From: Eupeodes corollae
Taxonomy: Eukaryota > Arthropoda > Insecta > Diptera > Syrphidae
Assembly: GCF_945859685.1 (NCBI RefSeq)
Contig: NC_079147.1
Location: 83,134,315-83,198,314, forward strand
Reading direction: 5' to 3'
DNA: 64,000 bases
The position numbers and the translations under genes were made by a program. Shown here one piece after another: positions 45,963 to 58,189 of this stretch. Under the pieces are notes generated by a model. The model had not been told where the DNA came from. It was given only the letters and a program-made list of their open reading frames with translations, and searched no databases. Each line of letters opens with the position of its first letter. The first letter of the stretch is position 1.

Positions 45963-46248
45963 GTGGCATGGTTAGTGCGTTGGACTGTCATGCGAGAGGT
46001 CTTGGGTTCGATCCCTGCCTTGGCCACCTAAAGTTTTACTTACTGGTACTGCCTTTTGTGAGGAAGTGACAATTCCTCCAAAAGTAATTTTTGTCATGAA
46101 AAGTGCTTTCTCAAATTAGCCATTCGGATTCGCCATATAAACTGTAGGTCCTCTCCATCCCTGCAATTACTCGCACACATGAATGGTTGAGAGTTGTAAG
46201 TCACTAGGCCCTGGTTAACTACGGACTGTTGCGCCACCTAATTTATTT
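45963..46248 (+). mobile_element. tRNA-derived SINE, near full length
   Basis: The best preserved copy: A box TGGTTAGTGCGTTGG (45969-45983), perfect B box GGTTCGATCCC (46005-46015). The body follows with TCATGAAAAGTGCTTTCTCA and GCCATTCGGATTCGCC, then GGTTGAGAGTTGTAAGTCAC, CTAGGCCCTGG and 3' end ACGGACTGTTGCGCCACCTA. Identity with the 19.3 kb copy is high by eye. Confidence 0.88.
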
Positions 46249-46265
46249 TTTGTGAGAGAATTTTA

Positions 46266-46500
46266 AATGTACCCTAAACAAATGTCTCAACTGTCAATGA
46301 AAAAATGTCAACAACAAAGGACTTGCGATATTAAAGAATGTATCGTTTCGATGGTTGTTGTCTATTTTTTGACAGTTCGCTTCGAAATTCTGGAAATTTA
46401 CTTAAACGAAAGTCAAGAACTTCATAAAACAATTATGATAAATGATTGCAATCATTTAAAATGACTTTTTGGTGCGGTTCAAAAGCCGGAGGCATCAAAT
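46266..46500 (+). repeat. Short dispersed repeat, copy 2 (palindromic, MITE-like)
   Basis: AACTGTCAATGAAAAAATGT, then CAACAACAA is matched by inverted TTGTTGTCTATTTTTTGACA then GTT about 80 bases later. The TTTGGTGCGGTTC block near 46467 is shared with the minus-strand copy at 7437-7640. A 65-codon open frame across it has no signature. Confidence 0.45.
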
Positions 46501-46672
46501 CTGCTTAATTCTTTCAGAATGAGGCAGCGAAACTTTGACTACTTTTGATTCCAACAATACGTTGCATTTTGTCATATCAACGATTTATTGGAAAATCAAT
46601 TTGGTGCCAACTTTATTTTCAGATGTGGTTCCTCGTTGGTCCCACTGAACTCCTTTTGATTAATTTTCATGT

Positions 46673-46716
46673 TACTTACTTAAGGTGGCACTAAAGTCCT
46701 GTGTGAACTAGGGTTT
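46673..46716 (-). mobile_element. RTE-like LINE tail-only insertion
   Basis: Minus-strand: CCCTAGTTCACACAGGACTT, then TAGTGCCACCTTAAGTAAGT. Only the last ~30 bases plus the (TAAG)n tail remain. It lies immediately left of the large foldback-like element. Confidence 0.7.
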
Positions 46717-46726
46717 TGAAAAAAAG

Positions 46727-49700
46727 AGGCTGGGAAGAGGCCCACACTGAAAACTTCACATCCCGTCGGTAGATTTGTCTTGCTTAAAAGTTTGTAGGTT
46801 TCCGTGTTGGGTTACAAATGTTAACAGTTGAATTATTCTTTAAAATTTTAAAATTAACAATATTTTTTGTATAAAGAAATAGTTTAGTTTGAAAATCTAG
46901 TTTTTTTAAATAGACTTTTAGTCGAAATCTAAATTTTAACCAATTCAAGTAGCATTTCTTAAATTTTTACAAATTAAATGAACGAAATTAATTTGAGAGA
47001 TATCAAGAAACGATCATCAATTTTTACCAAATTTGCGTACTATTTTTTGTAGATTTTATTTTTGTTATGAAAAAACAGCCTGTTGGATTTTTATAAAAAA
47101 AACTTACTGAATATCGAAAACAATATTTTCTGTGAAATAAAAAAGTTTGACGACAATATTTGAAATTTTTGAAAAGCTATTTGAGTCGAAAGTAAATTTT
47201 TACCTAGTTTTATTAGTTTTTTTTTTGTAAAAAAACTGTCAATTCGATTTTTCTCACAATTTTACTGAATGTTGACAACATTATTTTTTAAAATATAAAA
47301 GTAGTTTAAACCCAATATCTCAAAGTGTTGGCAAGATATTTGAGTCAAACATACATTTTTAACAACTTTTGTTTAATTTTCTTTTAACTTTTTATTTTTC
47401 TATAATAATAATTCTATAAAAACTGTCAATTCGATTTTTCTCAAAATTTGTCTGAATGTTGAAAACAATATGTATTATAAGTTAAAATAAGTAGGAAGCT
47501 ATAATCTTAACTTTTTGAAAAGATATTTGAGTCAAAATTCAATTTTTAACAACTTTGAGTAATTTTTTTTTATAAGTTTTTTATTTTTTTATAAAAACAA
47601 CTGTCAATTCGATTTTCCTCAAAATTTTACCAAATATTAAAAACGTTATTGTTCGTTGCAAAAAATTGTTTTGGAGATAAAATCATTTTGTATTGAGTCT
47701 TGAAATGTTGCAAAGACACTTCAAATTTAAGTTCTATAGGCGGTACCTTTCTGAAGCAATACAAAAATATATTCTTCATATTGTTAAAAAAGTTTAGAAC
47801 AAATTGTTCAGTCAAATTTTATTTTCGATGTTTACCAAAAACGTCTAACTTAGCTCAAAACATAAGTTTTTAGGTCTAAATTCAATCCATTCCGATGGTT
47901 ATGGTTACTAACGTAATGTTAGCCGAGTTACAAAAATTTTACGAGTGCAAAACTAAATTTTATTTTGTACGTAATGATTATTAACTTCCCATAGGAAGTT
48001 ATTGTAATGGGTCCGATTTGTCAAATTGAAAATTTTGACATTTCTCGACGTTTCAAGGTCCCTAGAGTCGAAATAAAAGATTTTTAGAAAGATGTCTGTG
48101 CGTGCGTGTGTACGTACGTTTGTACGTCCGTACGTCCGTACGTCCGTACGTTCGCGACGTTTTTTTCGTCGTCCATAGCTCAAGAACCAGAAGAGATATC
48201 GACTTCAAATAAATTTTGTTATACAGATAATAAGGCGGAAAGATGCAGAAAGGGCTCTCAAGAAAATTGCGTGGGTGGTTTTTTTACCATAGCAGTTTGA
48301 AAAAAAGGTGAACATTTTGGTTAACCCTAAATATCTTACGAATCAAAAACGCTAGAGACTTGAATTAAATTGTATATAATAGATTGTAACGTGATACCAA
48401 ACAGGTATATTTTTTGAAAAATATCAATATAACGGTTTTTTTTTAAATCAATAAAACTGAAAAAAAAAATTTGTCACCTCCAAAATTTTACGACTGAAAT
48501 ATGATTTTATCTCTAAAACAATTTTGTGCAACGAATAATAATGTTTTTGACATCTGATAAAATTTTGAGGAAAATCTAATTGACAGTTTTTTTTATAAAA
48601 AATAAAAATCTAAAAAAAACATTACTCAAAATTGAATTGAAAAATTGAATATCGATTCAAATATCTTTTCAAAAACATTAAATTTAGGCTTCAAACTTAT
48701 TTTATCTTATAAGAAGTATTGTTTTCAACATTCTGAAAAATTTTGAGAAAAATCGAATTGACAGTTTTTTTAAAAAAAAAATAAAAACCTAAAAAAAAAT
48801 TTATAAAAGTTGGTAAAAATTGATTTTCGACTCGAATATCTTTTCAAAACTTTGAGATATTGGCTTTAATTTACTTTTATCTTTCAAAAAATCTTGTTGT
48901 CAACATACAATCAAAGTTTGAAAAAAATCAAATTGACAGTTTTTTTACAAAAAATAAAAACCTAAAAAAAAATTATAAAAGTTGGTAAAAATTGATTTTC
49001 GACTCAAATATCTTTTCAAAACTTAGAGATATTGGCTTTTTTTTACTTTTATCTTTCAAGAAATATTGTTGTCAACATTCAGTTAAAATTTGAAAAAAAT
49101 CGAATTGACAGTTTTTTTACAAAAAATAAAAACCTAAAAAAAAATGTATAAAAGTTGGTAAAAATTGATTTTCGACTCAAATATCTTTTCAAAACTTTGA
49201 GATATTGGCTTTAATTTACTTTTATCTTTCAAGAAATATTGTTGTCAACATTCAATTAAAGTTTGAAAAAAATCGAATTGACATTTTTTTTACAAAAAAT
49301 AAAAACCTAAAAAAAATGTATAAAAGTTGGTAAAAATTGATTTTTGACTCAAATATCTCTTTAAAAATTTTAAGTATTGGCTTTAAAGTAATTTTATCTC
49401 ATAAGAAATATTGTGGGTAAAATTTAAAAAAAAATCGAATTGACAGTTTTTGTACAAAAAATAAAACTCAAAAAAAAAAAAAAACAATACTAAAACTTCG
49501 TAAAAATTTACTTTCGACTCAAATAGCTTTTCAAAACTTAAAAATATTGGCTTGAAATTTATTTTATTTCACAGAAAATATTGTTTTCGATATTCAGTAA
49601 TTTTTATATAAAAATCCAACAGTCCGTTTTTTCATATAAAAAATAAAATCTACAAAAAGAGTACCCAAATTTGGTAAAAATTGATACGAGTACATAAAGA

Positions 49701-49768
49701 CAAACTTTTAAGCAAGACAAATCGACAGACGGGATGGGAAGTTATCAGTGTGGGTCGCATCCCAGCCT
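46727..49768. mobile_element. Foldback-like family 1, copy B: complete 3-kb inverted-repeat element
   Basis: The termini 46727-46795 and 49699-49768 are inverted repeats of about 70 bases, matching at 62 of 69 positions (outermost AGGCTGGGA / TCCCAGCCT). Inward, the left arm (to ~47690) is built of ~180-base tandem units in minus orientation (CTGTCA landmarks near 47237, 47424, 47601). The right arm (48490-49700) has units in plus orientation (TGACAG landmarks near 48581, 48759, 48934, 49106, 49279, 49441; period 162-178). Between them, 47990-48480 holds a unique segment with a GTACGTACGTxxGTACGTCC tract (~48110-48155). No transposase frame is seen, so it is non-autonomous. Such architecture (long TIRs with internal tandem units) is known for Foldback/Galileo-type elements. 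Confidence 0.82.
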
Positions 49769-52700
49769 GTTTTTTTTAAATTATAATTATATTATTCCGT
49801 TATTAATTATAATAAAAAGTAATATTTCCATAACACTGTTTTTGACTTTTTTTCTTGTCATATTCATAAAATGTCTATAAGCGAATTTGGGGCTATGTAC
49901 TTATCCTCGATTTCCTTAAGAAATTCATCCTAAAGATCTAAAGTTGATTGTGAAGACTACGCGAGTATAGAAATCACCGACATTTTTTAATGATGAAAGA
50001 AAGCCGAAAAATAAGAACAACACGTTATCCCTGACAATTTTACTAAAGAGATTCTGGAAAAGAAGTTTTGGGCGAAAAAAGAGTACCCATGATAATCACC
50101 AATATTTGTATTTTCAAACTTTATTATTTAAAAAGTTTCTTAAAACTAAACATAAAAGCTTCTCTTCGAAATAAAACAAAATTTTAACTATATTTTATAT
50201 TATTAAATATCAAAAAAGTAAGTGTTTTTAAATACGTTAGTATACAAATAATTCTAAGAACTATTTGTAAGAAACTTCTTTTCTGTATTTAAGAATAAAA
50301 TTTGAGTGTGGAGTCCAGTCTTCAAGTGACTTATCCTGAGGAAATTTTAATGCAGAAAGCATTGAGTTATAAAAAAGCTCAATGCTCAATTAGACGATTT
50401 GAACCTTTGTTTTTAATTAAAGCTAATTTCTAAAAAAATCTTGGTCGAAGTTTGTATTTTTATATCAAATTCATGCACATCTTCGACAAAAATTCATCTT
50501 AATGTTTTTTTTTTATTGCCCACCTGAAACCAACACTTTTCAATGTGAATGATTTCAAAGTACATTTTATAATCTTTATTCTGGACTTTAATTTCTAATA
50601 ATTTATTTTTTTCAATACATTTTTCTAGGAGAAGAATAAATTTCAGAAATTTTGATGTTGAAATCTGCTTCTTGGACTTTTGGAATTAAATATTATTAAA
50701 TCGAAAGCTTACTGGCGTTTAAATATACCAATATACGCCCCTTAAATTTTCAACATGTGAAAAAGTTGTAATTTCGACAAAATGTTGAAAAATAAGAAAG
50801 AATACATCTTAGAGTGATGAAAGGAGATATATTGTTTGTGATCACTTACTTTGGTTTTTTTTTAACTTATTCATAACGTTTCAGACAGTATGTTGACACT
50901 TTTTTCATAAAAGATTAAACGACAATTTGAAAGGAATATTCAGACAGATAACATGAATCATTAATAAAAATTAAACTGTGTGGAAAGAGTCGACAGAAGA
51001 AAGATTTCATTTTTAAAAAACTCAGCAAATTCGCAAATTTTCAAATAGCAGTTTTTTAAAAAATGGGACTCCCAGCGTTAAAAAGTCAAAATAATTCTTA
51101 AGAGTCCCAAAAGTGACTGTCTTTTCTCAAGAATAAGAAGCTGTTCGAACTTAATGAAAAATCTTATCTAATCTTTCAGTTTCTGGGCGCAGCATTTGTG
51201 TCAAATTATAAGTGATATTGCAAAAGTTTTAAAATACACTAACCATTCTACCATTTTTTACTTATGAGTATATGAACATATGTCAAAATATTGTACTTTA
51301 AAAGGTGAAAAAGAGTTCTTCAAAATATTCTTCTTATTGGAAAATTTAATTGCTTTTAGGGTTTTAAGACAATTTTAAGTTAACGACATTGTATTTTTAC
51401 CATTTTTCGGGAGTACCTACAACTAATAACAACATTTTGGAAATAGGTTTAAAAAAAATCAAATTTTTCCAGCTTTTAAAAACGATTTCATTTAAATTGA
51501 TTTATTTCTTGCTGTTATTTGTGTTTGTTCCTGAATGTATGCTGTACATTTTTATTGACGACGACGACGACGTCGAGTATGTGTTTTAACTTTATTTAAA
51601 AGTAACATTTAAACATCTTAATAAACCAACTCCAATAAACAAAATTTCAAGCTTAAATCAATACAATTCCCTTACTTCTTTCCTTCCTTTCAACCGTATA
51701 CCAATAATAGACAAGAAAAAACTCCATATTACTGTTTTATCTGAATTCTCCATCCCCCCATGTAATTGGTAGATAAGGGAGAAAAAAATGTGTTTTCTCT
51801 GTTACAAATTTTCTTTTTATACGGTATCTATGTACAATTTATATGCATGTCTCCCCCTGCCCCAACTCCCCCTCCCAGCATCTTATCTTACTTCCCAAAT
51901 GAATTTCCCTCAAATTGGATGATGATGTGTAGGAGTTTCCTCTCGTGTGTTCAAAAGAAAAATCTTCCAAAGCAAATAAATACTAAAACGCAAGTAAAGA
52001 AAAAGAATACGAAAACAAAAAAGAAAATTAAACGAAACTTTTTCAATGTAATTTTTGGCTGGCTTCCTTGTGTCTCCCCTCAATTCCACAGCACTGTATA
52101 AGTGTATAGACCAACATATATACCACTTCTTCCGTCTAATACATTTATACGCTAACGGTAACGAAACACTAGCATTCAAATTTCTTCTTTTGGAATCTGC
52201 AGGTAACGTGTTCGATTCGTGTTCTTTTTTCTTTCTTATTCTATTTGCGCTCCACGTTCTGTTCTGTTACTGAAAATGCTGATTCTGATTGCTATTATTG
52301 CTAATCGAAGGTTTTAGTCTAAGCAGATAAAGTTGCTTTTGTATCTTCAAAAAATTGGGAATTTGCGTGTAAGTATCTTGATTGATGTTAACCTTGAGAT
52401 TAGGAATCTTTTGGGAAATACCATCCATAAAAACAAAAAGTAAAGAAAGAAAAATTTGAGATATTTTTAGGAGATAACAAAACAAAATTCGCTTAAACAT
52501 TTCTTCTAATAGTTGCTTGTTCTTTTGGGGCCCAAACAAAACTTCAAAAATCTGAGCTTGTTATTTTACAAATTCTACAATACTGGCAAAAATGTAAATT
52601 TCTGATTTTGTAAACTTTCGGTGTTGTAAACAAATTTAACCCAAATTTTAAAGACTGCACAGAACATATTCAGTTGTAATTGTGTTCATAAGCGTACTTG

Positions 52701-54739
52701 AGAAAATTTTAAGCATGGATTGCGGAACAGAGCCTGCAAATGCGAAATACCAACTCAGCCTATCAGACTTATCACGAAAATCATTGTAATCGGAAACTTT
52801 TCCTTTATTTTACGCTATGCAAAATCTTATGACATATTTCACTATGAACGTATTTGGTAATAGTTTTTTTTGGGTTTCGTACAAAATTTCTAATAATCAA
52901 ATTGTGGATTTCAGACCTAATAGTATGAAAAGTTTTGGAAAATTCCTATTTAGGTTAAAACCGGAAAGCAACCACAAATGTGCAGCATACAAAGATTCAT
53001 ATTAACGCAGACGTAAATTAATACACTTTCTAGACTAATGAAGAAAGAGGGAATTTGACACTAAACCCTTAAACTTATTTGAAGGAGTTATCAAATACTG
53101 TTTTGTAATTCAAGATGTTTCTTCAGATGATAGTTTCAATAATTTCGAAAATTAATCGATCACTTGTTATCAGGAGATGAAACTTCTAGTGTATTTAGAG
53201 TATTGGACAATGCCACTAAATCCGAGAGATAATAGTAGTCTAAGATACGTTCTCTACGTTTTTCTTAAACTTTTCTGAAACTCTTAATTCTAGATTTGAG
53301 ATCAAACTCAAAGCTAAACAATCTAGTTATAGACTGATTTTCTTCATTTTTTGTGTAACTTTTGACATAGGATTTATAATTTTAAGGTTAATCTGTTTGA
53401 AGTTGTTAATAATCTAAATGATTTGAATTGTGGTTCAAGAGGTTGTCTTGGCTGGGTTTCTTGTAGTCTAATTGTCCAAGACATTGTTGAATTGTTGAAG
53501 GTTACAAGCCGTAGCTTACGGATTATTTGGATGATATTTACCTTAAATGCTTTAAAGATTTTCGGATTGATTTGCCCGTGAATGCTGGACCTTTGTTATT
53601 TACGTATAACAGTTAAAAATTTCTCAACTTTAACTTTTTCGACTTTGAACTTCAATTTTGTCAAAATAAGAATCCTTAAATTTCTTATAAACCTTATTTT
53701 GTTGTAGGAAAATGAGGTAATACTATTTTTAACTATTTTCCAGTATAAAGTTAAAGAATACCTGATCATTAAGTTGTTAGATCTTTGGAGAACAAAATTT
53801 CAAAGTGAATGTTCCCCGCATTTTAAGTTCAAAAGATTTTGTTTAAGAACATATAGAAAACATCTTGCAATCCAAATAAGTTAAAGTTCTTGGAATAAAT
53901 AGTTCTTCAAAAACAAGAAAATCAGAATTTTACTGACAATTAAATTTTTAAAGCATAGGTAAATTGGTTGCCTATGTTTTTCGATATGATATTCACTATA
54001 TGCTCGGACGAAAGAAATGATAGGTTCAGAATGGACCACATCAGACGTAGTTGTGGAAAACATTAAAGTAATATCCATTTCAAAATGTAAATTTTCTTTT
54101 AACTGATTATATAATTTTAGATTTTGAGTTCAAATTTGTTAAATATTTTATTCAAATAACAAAGCTGCGTTTAAATTTTAAAACTTGCTTCGAATACATT
54201 TTCTTAGTGAAAAAAGTACCTAAAATTAAATAAATCATTTTTGTTAGAAATTTAGTTAAAACAAAACTTTAAAATTCATTATTCTTTTAGAAAGCAAATA
54301 AGCTTTCAAAATATCATCATGAGTATTTTCTTCGTCTTAAATATAATAATTTGTACAACCATAACATTATCATCAAAACTATGTTGATTCGAATAATATT
54401 TCGTTTCTACGAGTTATTATTTGAAATTTCAAAAAAAATGCTCAATACTACGGTTTTAAATTTAGTTTAAAGGGTTTCCCGATGGGAATTAATTATTTAT
54501 CAAAAAAAAAAGTTTAACAAATCTCATTTTGTATTGACTTTCGAGTTTTTTTTTAGTGTTGTGCATAACGTCTACAATCCTTATTGCGAGTTCTTTGACA
54601 TTCTTCTTATATGAGGACTGACCAATTTGCACTATAAACTGTTTAAGCAATCCAATATAATGACAAAGTATGTTAAAAATTTTGATGAGCATTGAGTTAA
54701 TTATAAAACTTTTTGTACAAATGTTTTTCGAAAAGTTAT
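49769..54739. other. Long stretch without recognisable gene
   Basis: AT-rich. Frames at 51389-51589, 51766-52273 and 52267-52539 are low-complexity and overlap on opposite strands. A GACGAC run lies near 51556-51575. 51700-52260 is GC-richer. No TE or host domain recognised. Confidence 0.35.
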
Positions 54740-55571
54740 ATATTGAAAAAAAATTACTAAAAGTTGGTAAAAATTGACCTTTAACTAAAATATCTTTTCA
54801 AACATTTGAGACATTGGGTTCAAAATAATTGTATCTTATAAATAATAGGATTTTTTAAACTCAATAAAGTTTTGAGAAAAAAACAATAGTAAAACTTGAT
54901 AAAAATCGATAATTAATTTTTACCAACTTTGAGTAATGTTTTTTTTAGATTTTTATTTATTATAAAAAAAAAACTGTCAATTTGATTTTTCTCAAAATTT
55001 TATCAGATTTAAAAAACATTGTTTTGGAGATGAAATTATATTTTAGTCGTTAAATTTTGGAGGTGACAAATTTTTTTTTTTTCAGTTTTTTTGATTTATA
55101 AAAAAATTCGTTAGATATATTTTTTTCAAAAAATATACTTCTTTGAGATCACTTTACAATTTATTATATAAAATTTAATTCGAGTCTCTAGCGTTTTTAG
55201 TTCGTAAGATATTTAGGGTTAACCAAAATTTTCACCTTTTTTTTAAACTGCTATGTGTAGCGGTAGCGCCACCTTAAGTAAGTAAGTAAGTAAGTATGTT
55301 AAAAAAACCACCCACGCAATTTTCTTCAGAGCCCTTACTGCATCTTTCTGCCTTATTATCTGTATAACAAAATTTATTTGGAGTCGATATCTCTTCTGGT
55401 TCTTGAGCTATGGACAACGAAAAAAACGTCGCAAACGTACGGACGTACGTACACACGCACGCACAGACATCTTTCTAAAAATCTTTTATTTTGACTCTAT
55501 TGACCTTGAAACGTCGAGAAATGTCAAAATTTTCAATTTGACAAATCGGACCCATTACAATAACTTCCTAT
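54740..55571. mobile_element. Foldback-like family 1, copy C (short, inverted junction)
   Basis: 54740-54905 is an arm unit in plus orientation (AAAAGTTGGTAAAAATTGAC). It abuts at about 54912 an arm unit and inner segment in minus orientation (TTTTTACCAACTTTGAGTAA, then inner markers ACTGCTATG, GCATCTTTCTGCCTTATTAT and the ACGTACGGACGTACGTAC tract near 55437). So this copy is also an inverted dimer of arms with most of one arm lost. A 39-base LINE tail interrupts it at 55256-55294. Confidence 0.75.
55256..55294 (+). mobile_element. 39-base LINE tail insertion with TATG duplication
   Basis: TGTAGCGGTAGCGCCACCTT followed by (AAGT)n. It splits the family 1 inner segment, which is continuous in other copies as GCTATGGTAAAAAAACCAC. 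The tetranucleotide TATG occurs on both sides (55252-55255 and 55295-55298). Confidence 0.7.
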
Positions 55572-56012
55572 GTTAAGTTAAAAATGCAAAATCAAACCGA
55601 AAATAAATCACATGACAGCTGTCACAAAGACTAACGCCGAAAAAAGTATTTGCCAGATTGAAAACCCCAAGTCTATAAAAACACCTATTATTATAAAAAT
55701 ATACCAAGTTAAAAATCTGGAACAAGAAGGAAAATCAACTTATATAAGTATCTTCTTGTAGTTTTTCAGGAGAGTAATTTAACAGTTAGGTAATATTATT
55801 TTTAACTATATGTAATTTTTTAAATGTTTCGTGATTAAGTTTACTTATTTCTTATTTTTCAAATTTTTTTAAACATCTTCCAATACTAAACATTTAAAAA
55901 TAAAACAAGATGCAAGGAAGAACTACATAAGTCGACAAATTTTCTCCGGAAAGGAACATATGTCTATATTTATGTGTGCGTTGATCTAATTTTCAATTAA
56001 GCAGAAAAAATA
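55572..56012. other. AT-rich gap, no feature
   Basis: Nothing recognised. Confidence 0.4.
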
Positions 56013-56358
56013 TACACAGAATAAAAAAAAGTCAGCCTATTGGCTATTTTGGTAGTCAATTTTCAGCCGATAACCGCGATAGTCAATAGAACAATTTTCG
56101 GTTGTCAATTTTGGGATCCGAATTTTTTTTACAATTTGGTAGTCAATATGACAACTTTGGTTGAAAGAAATTGAAAGTACGGTTGTCGTATTGACTAATG
56201 CGGTAGTAAAAATAACAACTGCGGTAGTCAATAGGACACTGCGGTAGACAATACAACAATTCTCGATAGTCAATTTTTTTGTAGTCAATGTGAAAATTTG
56301 GAAAAATTTCAGGTTGACTATCGACGATTGTTAATATGACAACTTTTTTTTCTGCGTA
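56013..56358. mobile_element. Short inverted-repeat element with GGTAGTCAAT units (MITE/foldback-like)
   Basis: Ends TACACAGAATAAAAAAAAGT and (reverse complement) TACGCAGAAAAAAAAGTTGT form short terminal inverted repeats. A TA flanks each side, as for Tc1/mariner-type insertions. Internally about ten variants of GGTAGTCAATxxxACAAC occur in both orientations (plus GTTGACTATCGACG near the right end). The 83-codon frame across it (56037-56288 -) is a repeat artefact. Confidence 0.6.
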
Positions 56359-58189
56359 TTAATATTCTGTTTATTTTGTTTTATAGTGTGCAAAAATTAT
56401 TAATTATTTGGTTATAATTCAAGAACCGTAAGAGATACAAATAGAAACATAATATGGGAAATTTAATCAAGTTTTGCAAATACTATAGCTTTATTAGCTC
56501 AATTCAATTTCTTTGTGGCAACAGAAATAAGGATTTGACGTTTTTACGTCTAGCTTGTATGAACCAATCCACTGTATGACGTAACACTACGCGACAGATA
56601 CAATAGGATTTTTGTACACATAACTTGAAAATTGTTATTAAATTTTTCAACATGACATTCTGGACTCTTCCCTCAATCTATGTTTAGTATTTCCTCATCT
56701 TGAATCTCTTTTGTTCTACATTTTCTTGTCAATTTTTTTGAAATTTTGTTGTTTGTTTTTATTTTCACTTTTTTGTGTGGAAAATAAAATTCTTCTAATT
56801 GAAAATCCAATTTGAGCATCAAGTCCTGATTGAACAAAGCAAATCAACAATGTTCACCGGATGGAAGTACCTACCCAATTTATACAACTACACCATCTAT
56901 GTGTATGTTAGCCATTCGCTTGTATACATACGAGTACACCTCTAGTACAAATAAAATGCAGGTAAATATTAAAAATAAACTAAAATTAAAACTGACTAAA
57001 TAGAAATACGAAAAAAAAGTCAGGTATCCAGTTGCATTAACTCACGTGGAGTCCTTTTTTACTATAAATTTTATTTATGGGTTTTATTCAACCATTTTGA
57101 AACAACTAACAGCAACCCCAGTGGCGGCGCGGTGGCGATGCGTGGCGGTAGGGTTTCGATGGAACTTACTCCCACGCACTTGATAATTATTATTTAAAAT
57201 GTAAATTTGATGATTTTGTATTATTTATGGATATTATCCACTCAACAAAAACGTGTAATATAAATTTGTTCTTATTAAGGACATGAATATATTTTTCATG
57301 TTTTTTTTTGCAACGTTATTTTCAGGATTCAGGACTCTCATCCACTGATTATACAGTTTGGTGTGTATTTTTTTTACATTTTTTACTTTGTTGTTTAAAT
57401 TTATTTTTACTTGTCCCCCCACCCCGTGTATTTAAGCAATATATAAAAAGGAAATAAACACACAAAATCAGCCTGGTATCCTTGATGTGTGAAAAATCAC
57501 AGCGATGAATTTTTTAAAGCTTTTATACCTACTCATATATAGTCATCACTGTTTTCTGTTTATACATATAAGCTGATGGAGGTTTCCGCTTGGGGTTATA
57601 GAACAAGTGTAACGCCACAAAGAGGAAGGGCGCAAGAGGATACTCACGTACCTTATAGTCCTTTTTACAGGGAATGTAATGAATTTGTAATGTGATATGC
57701 TAACAGCTAACCTATACACAAATACAAACATATATACAACATAATTTTAAAATACACTTGTGGTCTTATAATGAAGCCACTAAAATTGGAGTTATCTTTT
57801 TATTTAAAAATAAGTTTTATTTGGAAAATTGTTATTTTAACTAAATTAATCAACTTTTGATATGAAGTTATTATAAATGGTTCAATTTGTAGAATTTCAA
57901 ATCTTTCATAATCTTAGACAGATGTCTGCGATCGTTACACCATTTTTCTTCAGCTATATCTTCTTACGGGGAGGGACACAGACTTCAAATAAAATATGTT
58001 TAACGGAAAAAAATCTTTCAAAATATTAAGTTGGTGGTTTGTACACAAGCAATTTAAAAAGAAGCGGAAAATTTAGTTGAACCCCAAATTTCTCTCGAAC
58101 GATTAACGCTAGCGACTTCTTAAAAGAGTTTTCCGATAGAGACAGGTTGATTTTGACAACTTGTTGCAGCCATATTCTTGCTCTGACTT
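56359..58189. other. Stretch without recognisable gene
   Basis: AT-rich, with one GC-rich GGCGGCGCGGTGGCG patch near 57122. No TE motif or host domain seen. Short minus-strand frames at 57234-57422 and 57546-57731 have no signature. Confidence 0.35.

Noticed and set aside
45963..46040. tRNA gene (A and B boxes present)
   Set aside because: The same sequence recurs as the head of a longer repeated unit with a shared body and 3' end, so it is a SINE.
48500..49560. CRISPR-like array (regular repeats)
   Set aside because: Whole units of ~175 bases are similar without unique spacers, and an inverted copy lies beside it; this is a foldback arm in a eukaryotic genome.
55258..55456. Open frame of 60 codons with charged residues, and the similar 48106-48300 and 47953-48183 frames
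   Set aside because: All lie in the inner segment of foldback family 1; the arginine/threonine/valine-rich part is the GTAC-rich tract.
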